Positions 19,358-20,293 of a stretch of DNA of 20,293 nucleotides are shown here, piece after piece (within the stretch, counting starts at the first letter, position 1; each line of letters opens with the position of its first letter). The notes beneath the pieces are model-generated. The model was not told the DNA's origin and did not search any database. It worked only from the letters and a program-made list of their open reading frames with translations. Position numbers and translations under genes: made by a program. Where the stretch lies: IMG/VR virus record IMGVR_UViG_3300025009_000412, positions 1-20,293 of that record; one strand, 5' to 3'. The DNA is from a virus.

Positions 19358-19937
19358 CGAGGTTGCAAAGATACTCGCAATGTTAGCGGCATCCTACCCG
19401 CGCTTCCAGCTCACCCGCGAAACCATAGCCGCATATGTGCAGCTCCTAGGCGACATCCCAACCGATGCGCTGAAAGCTGGCGCAATGCACTGTGCTACTT
19501 CGGGAACGTTCTTTCCATCGGTGCATGAGTTACGCCAAGCGGTAATGAACCTGAACCGCATTGCATCCAATGTGCCAGACGCTTATACAGCCTGGCATGA
19601 TGTTAGCACTGGCCCCAGGGCTGAGTGGCTGAAGTCTCTATCAGAAGAAGATAGCAAGTTTTATATTGACGAACACCCGCGCTTATGGACGCATCCATTT
19701 GTGGAGCGCGTGGCTAAGCTGCTGGGCTGGCCTGACACATTTCCGGGTGACAACGTGGTTGCAGACAGGGCGCATTTTTACAAGGCTTATGAGCAACTGC
19801 TGGATAGTGAGTTATCCAATCAGGGCAGGCTTCCAGCAGTCCAAAGTTATATCGACAACAAATCACAACGACTATTGGAGGTTACTCATGGAAACGATGG
19901 AAGAACAATTGTACAACTTGCGGATAAAGCGAATTGA
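19344..19937 (+). CDS. helicase loader-like protein (G39P / phage loader family)
   Basis: 197 residues from the ATG at 19344, with GAGGAG upstream and a 14-nt overlap with the initiator gene; earlier in-frame codons lack a ribosome site. The N-terminal ~70 residues, EVAKILAMLAASYPRFQLTR, YVQLLGDIPTDALKAGAMHC and TFFPSVHELRQAVMNL, follow the all-helical domain of SPP1 G39P-type helicase loader/inhibitors. These bring the replicative helicase to the initiator. No Walker ATPase motif is present, so it is not a DnaC/DnaI-type ATPase. The C-terminal part (PFVERVAKLLGWPD, FYKAYEQLLDSELS) is helical. Position right after the initiator supports the role. Confidence 0.65.
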   Translation: MASNDEVAKILAMLAASYPRFQLTRETIAAYVQLLGDIPTDALKAGAMHCATSGTFFPSVHELRQAVMNLNRIASNVPDAYTAWHDVSTGPRAEWLKSLSEEDSKFYIDEHPRLWTHPFVERVAKLLGWPDTFPGDNVVADRAHFYKAYEQLLDSELSNQGRLPAVQSYIDNKSQRLLEVTHGNDGRTIVQLADKAN

Positions 19938-20103
19938 GCTTGAGTGTGGCAGCCTGGACCCGGAAGCCTGGCAGCAATTGGCAAGCGAGTATGAGGCTAT
20001 CGGCGCGGAGAGTAACGCCGCCGCCTGCCAAAGGCGTGCGGAACATTGCGCCGCGCAGCAGTGGCAGACGTACCAGCGGCGGTGCGAGGAGATTAGCGAA
20101 TGA
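19888..20103 (+). CDS. small helical protein, unknown
   Basis: 71 residues. The ATG at 19888 has GGAGG 6 nt upstream and lies within the end of the loader gene (50-nt overlap in another frame). The protein is mainly helical, with a heptad-like pattern and three cysteines in the second half (QLYNLRIKRIELECGSLDPE, AWQQLASEYEAIGAESNAAA, CQRRAEHCAAQQWQTYQRRC). No family recognised. The strong ribosome site suggests independent translation within the replication operon. Its stop overlaps the next start as ATGA. Confidence 0.55.
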   Translation: METMEEQLYNLRIKRIELECGSLDPEAWQQLASEYEAIGAESNAAACQRRAEHCAAQQWQTYQRRCEEISE

Positions 20104-20293
20104 CCTACCACTGCCCCGCCCTCGCAGACTACGCCGTCCTGTGGCTTGCGTTCCGTGACGCGGAGCTGCGCGCCGAAATCATACACCACCGCGCTACATG
20201 CCCGACGTGTGTAGCGTTACGGGAGGCCACCATTGACAGACGTATCGCCAGAGAACGAGCAGATCGTATGGCTGGAGAAGTATCTGAGCAGCC
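20100..20293 (+). CDS. early protein with CPTC motif, 3' partial
   Basis: The ATG at 20100 overlaps the previous TGA. The frame is open to the window end: MTYHCPALADYAVLWLAFRD, AELRAEIIHHRATCPTCVAL, then charged helix (REATIDRRIARERADRMAGE). HRATCPTC with the earlier HCP could form a zinc site. The family and true length are unknown. Its visible end overlaps a possible second gene in another frame (20234 on). Confidence 0.45.
   Translation, partial: MTYHCPALADYAVLWLAFRDAELRAEIIHHRATCPTCVALREATIDRRIARERADRMAGEVSEQ
20234..20293 (+). CDS. possible start of the next gene (TTG), 3' partial
   Basis: GGGAGG precedes a TTG at 20234 by 5 nt, and the frame reads TDVSPENEQIVWLEKYLSS to the window edge. 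Too short to assign. It competes with the frame of the 20100 gene over the same bases; overlapping ends are common in this operon, so both could be real. Confidence 0.3.

Overview
The window is part of a temperate tailed-phage or prophage genome. It carries head-to-tail and tail genes with a tape measure and no visible sheath gene, so a siphovirus is likely. It also has a repressor/Cro-type switch, a RecT recombinase and a replication-initiation module. No bacterial housekeeping gene is visible. The host cannot be read from the sequence. Shine-Dalgarno sites are strong (AGGAGG type), base composition is moderately GC-rich, and some starts are TTG or GTG. The style of the tail-chaperone and head proteins recalls prophages of environmental bacteria such as Chloroflexota, but that is only an impression.

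Layout. (1) 1-11223, plus strand: late structural genes packed end to end. In order they are the end of a head protein, two proteins resembling the sialyltransferase/MAF fold, two small head proteins, a gp6-like head-tail connector, a probable tail-completion protein, two paralogous tail-tube-like proteins, a lambda G/GT-type tail chaperone with a -1 frameshift site (CCCTTTG), tape measure, distal tail protein with lectin-like domains, and baseplate hub. A perfect 11-bp terminator hairpin (11253-11280) separates this block from the convergent one. (2) 11332-16917, minus strand: a leftward early operon of about sixteen genes. It includes RecT, a Lar-like protein, several small zinc-ribbon proteins and a series of very small membrane proteins, two of them only 27 and 32 residues long. 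The genes are mostly joined by ATGA/TAATG stop-start overlaps. (3) 16918-18264: the lysis/lysogeny control region. A minus-strand repressor and a membrane-protein gene with its own promoter face a plus-strand Cro-like gene. The leftward and rightward promoters share an identical 17-bp block, and there are further repeats and dyads that look like operators. (4) 18265-20293, plus strand: a 76-nt tRNA-like element with a tmRNA/alanine-type acceptor stem, a 42-residue membrane protein, a replication initiator gene with a candidate origin inside it, a helicase-loader-like gene, and small downstream genes running off the window.

The parts fit a lambda-like plan. The repressor and Cro proteins would set leftward expression of recombination, defence and accessory genes and rightward expression of replication genes; the structural genes would be late. 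No integrase, lysin, holin, terminase, portal or RecT-partner exonuclease is present here.

The strongest novelty candidate is the tRNA-like element at 18301-18376. It keeps a 7-bp acceptor stem with G3:U70, discriminator A and a perfect T-arm, but replaces the D and anticodon arms with one 10-bp tetraloop hairpin. It looks like a tmRNA tRNA-like domain without the messenger part. Other points worth a second look are the tail-chaperone gene, which has a good frameshift site but an apparent internal deletion and frame break just upstream, and the iteron-like array inside the initiator gene.
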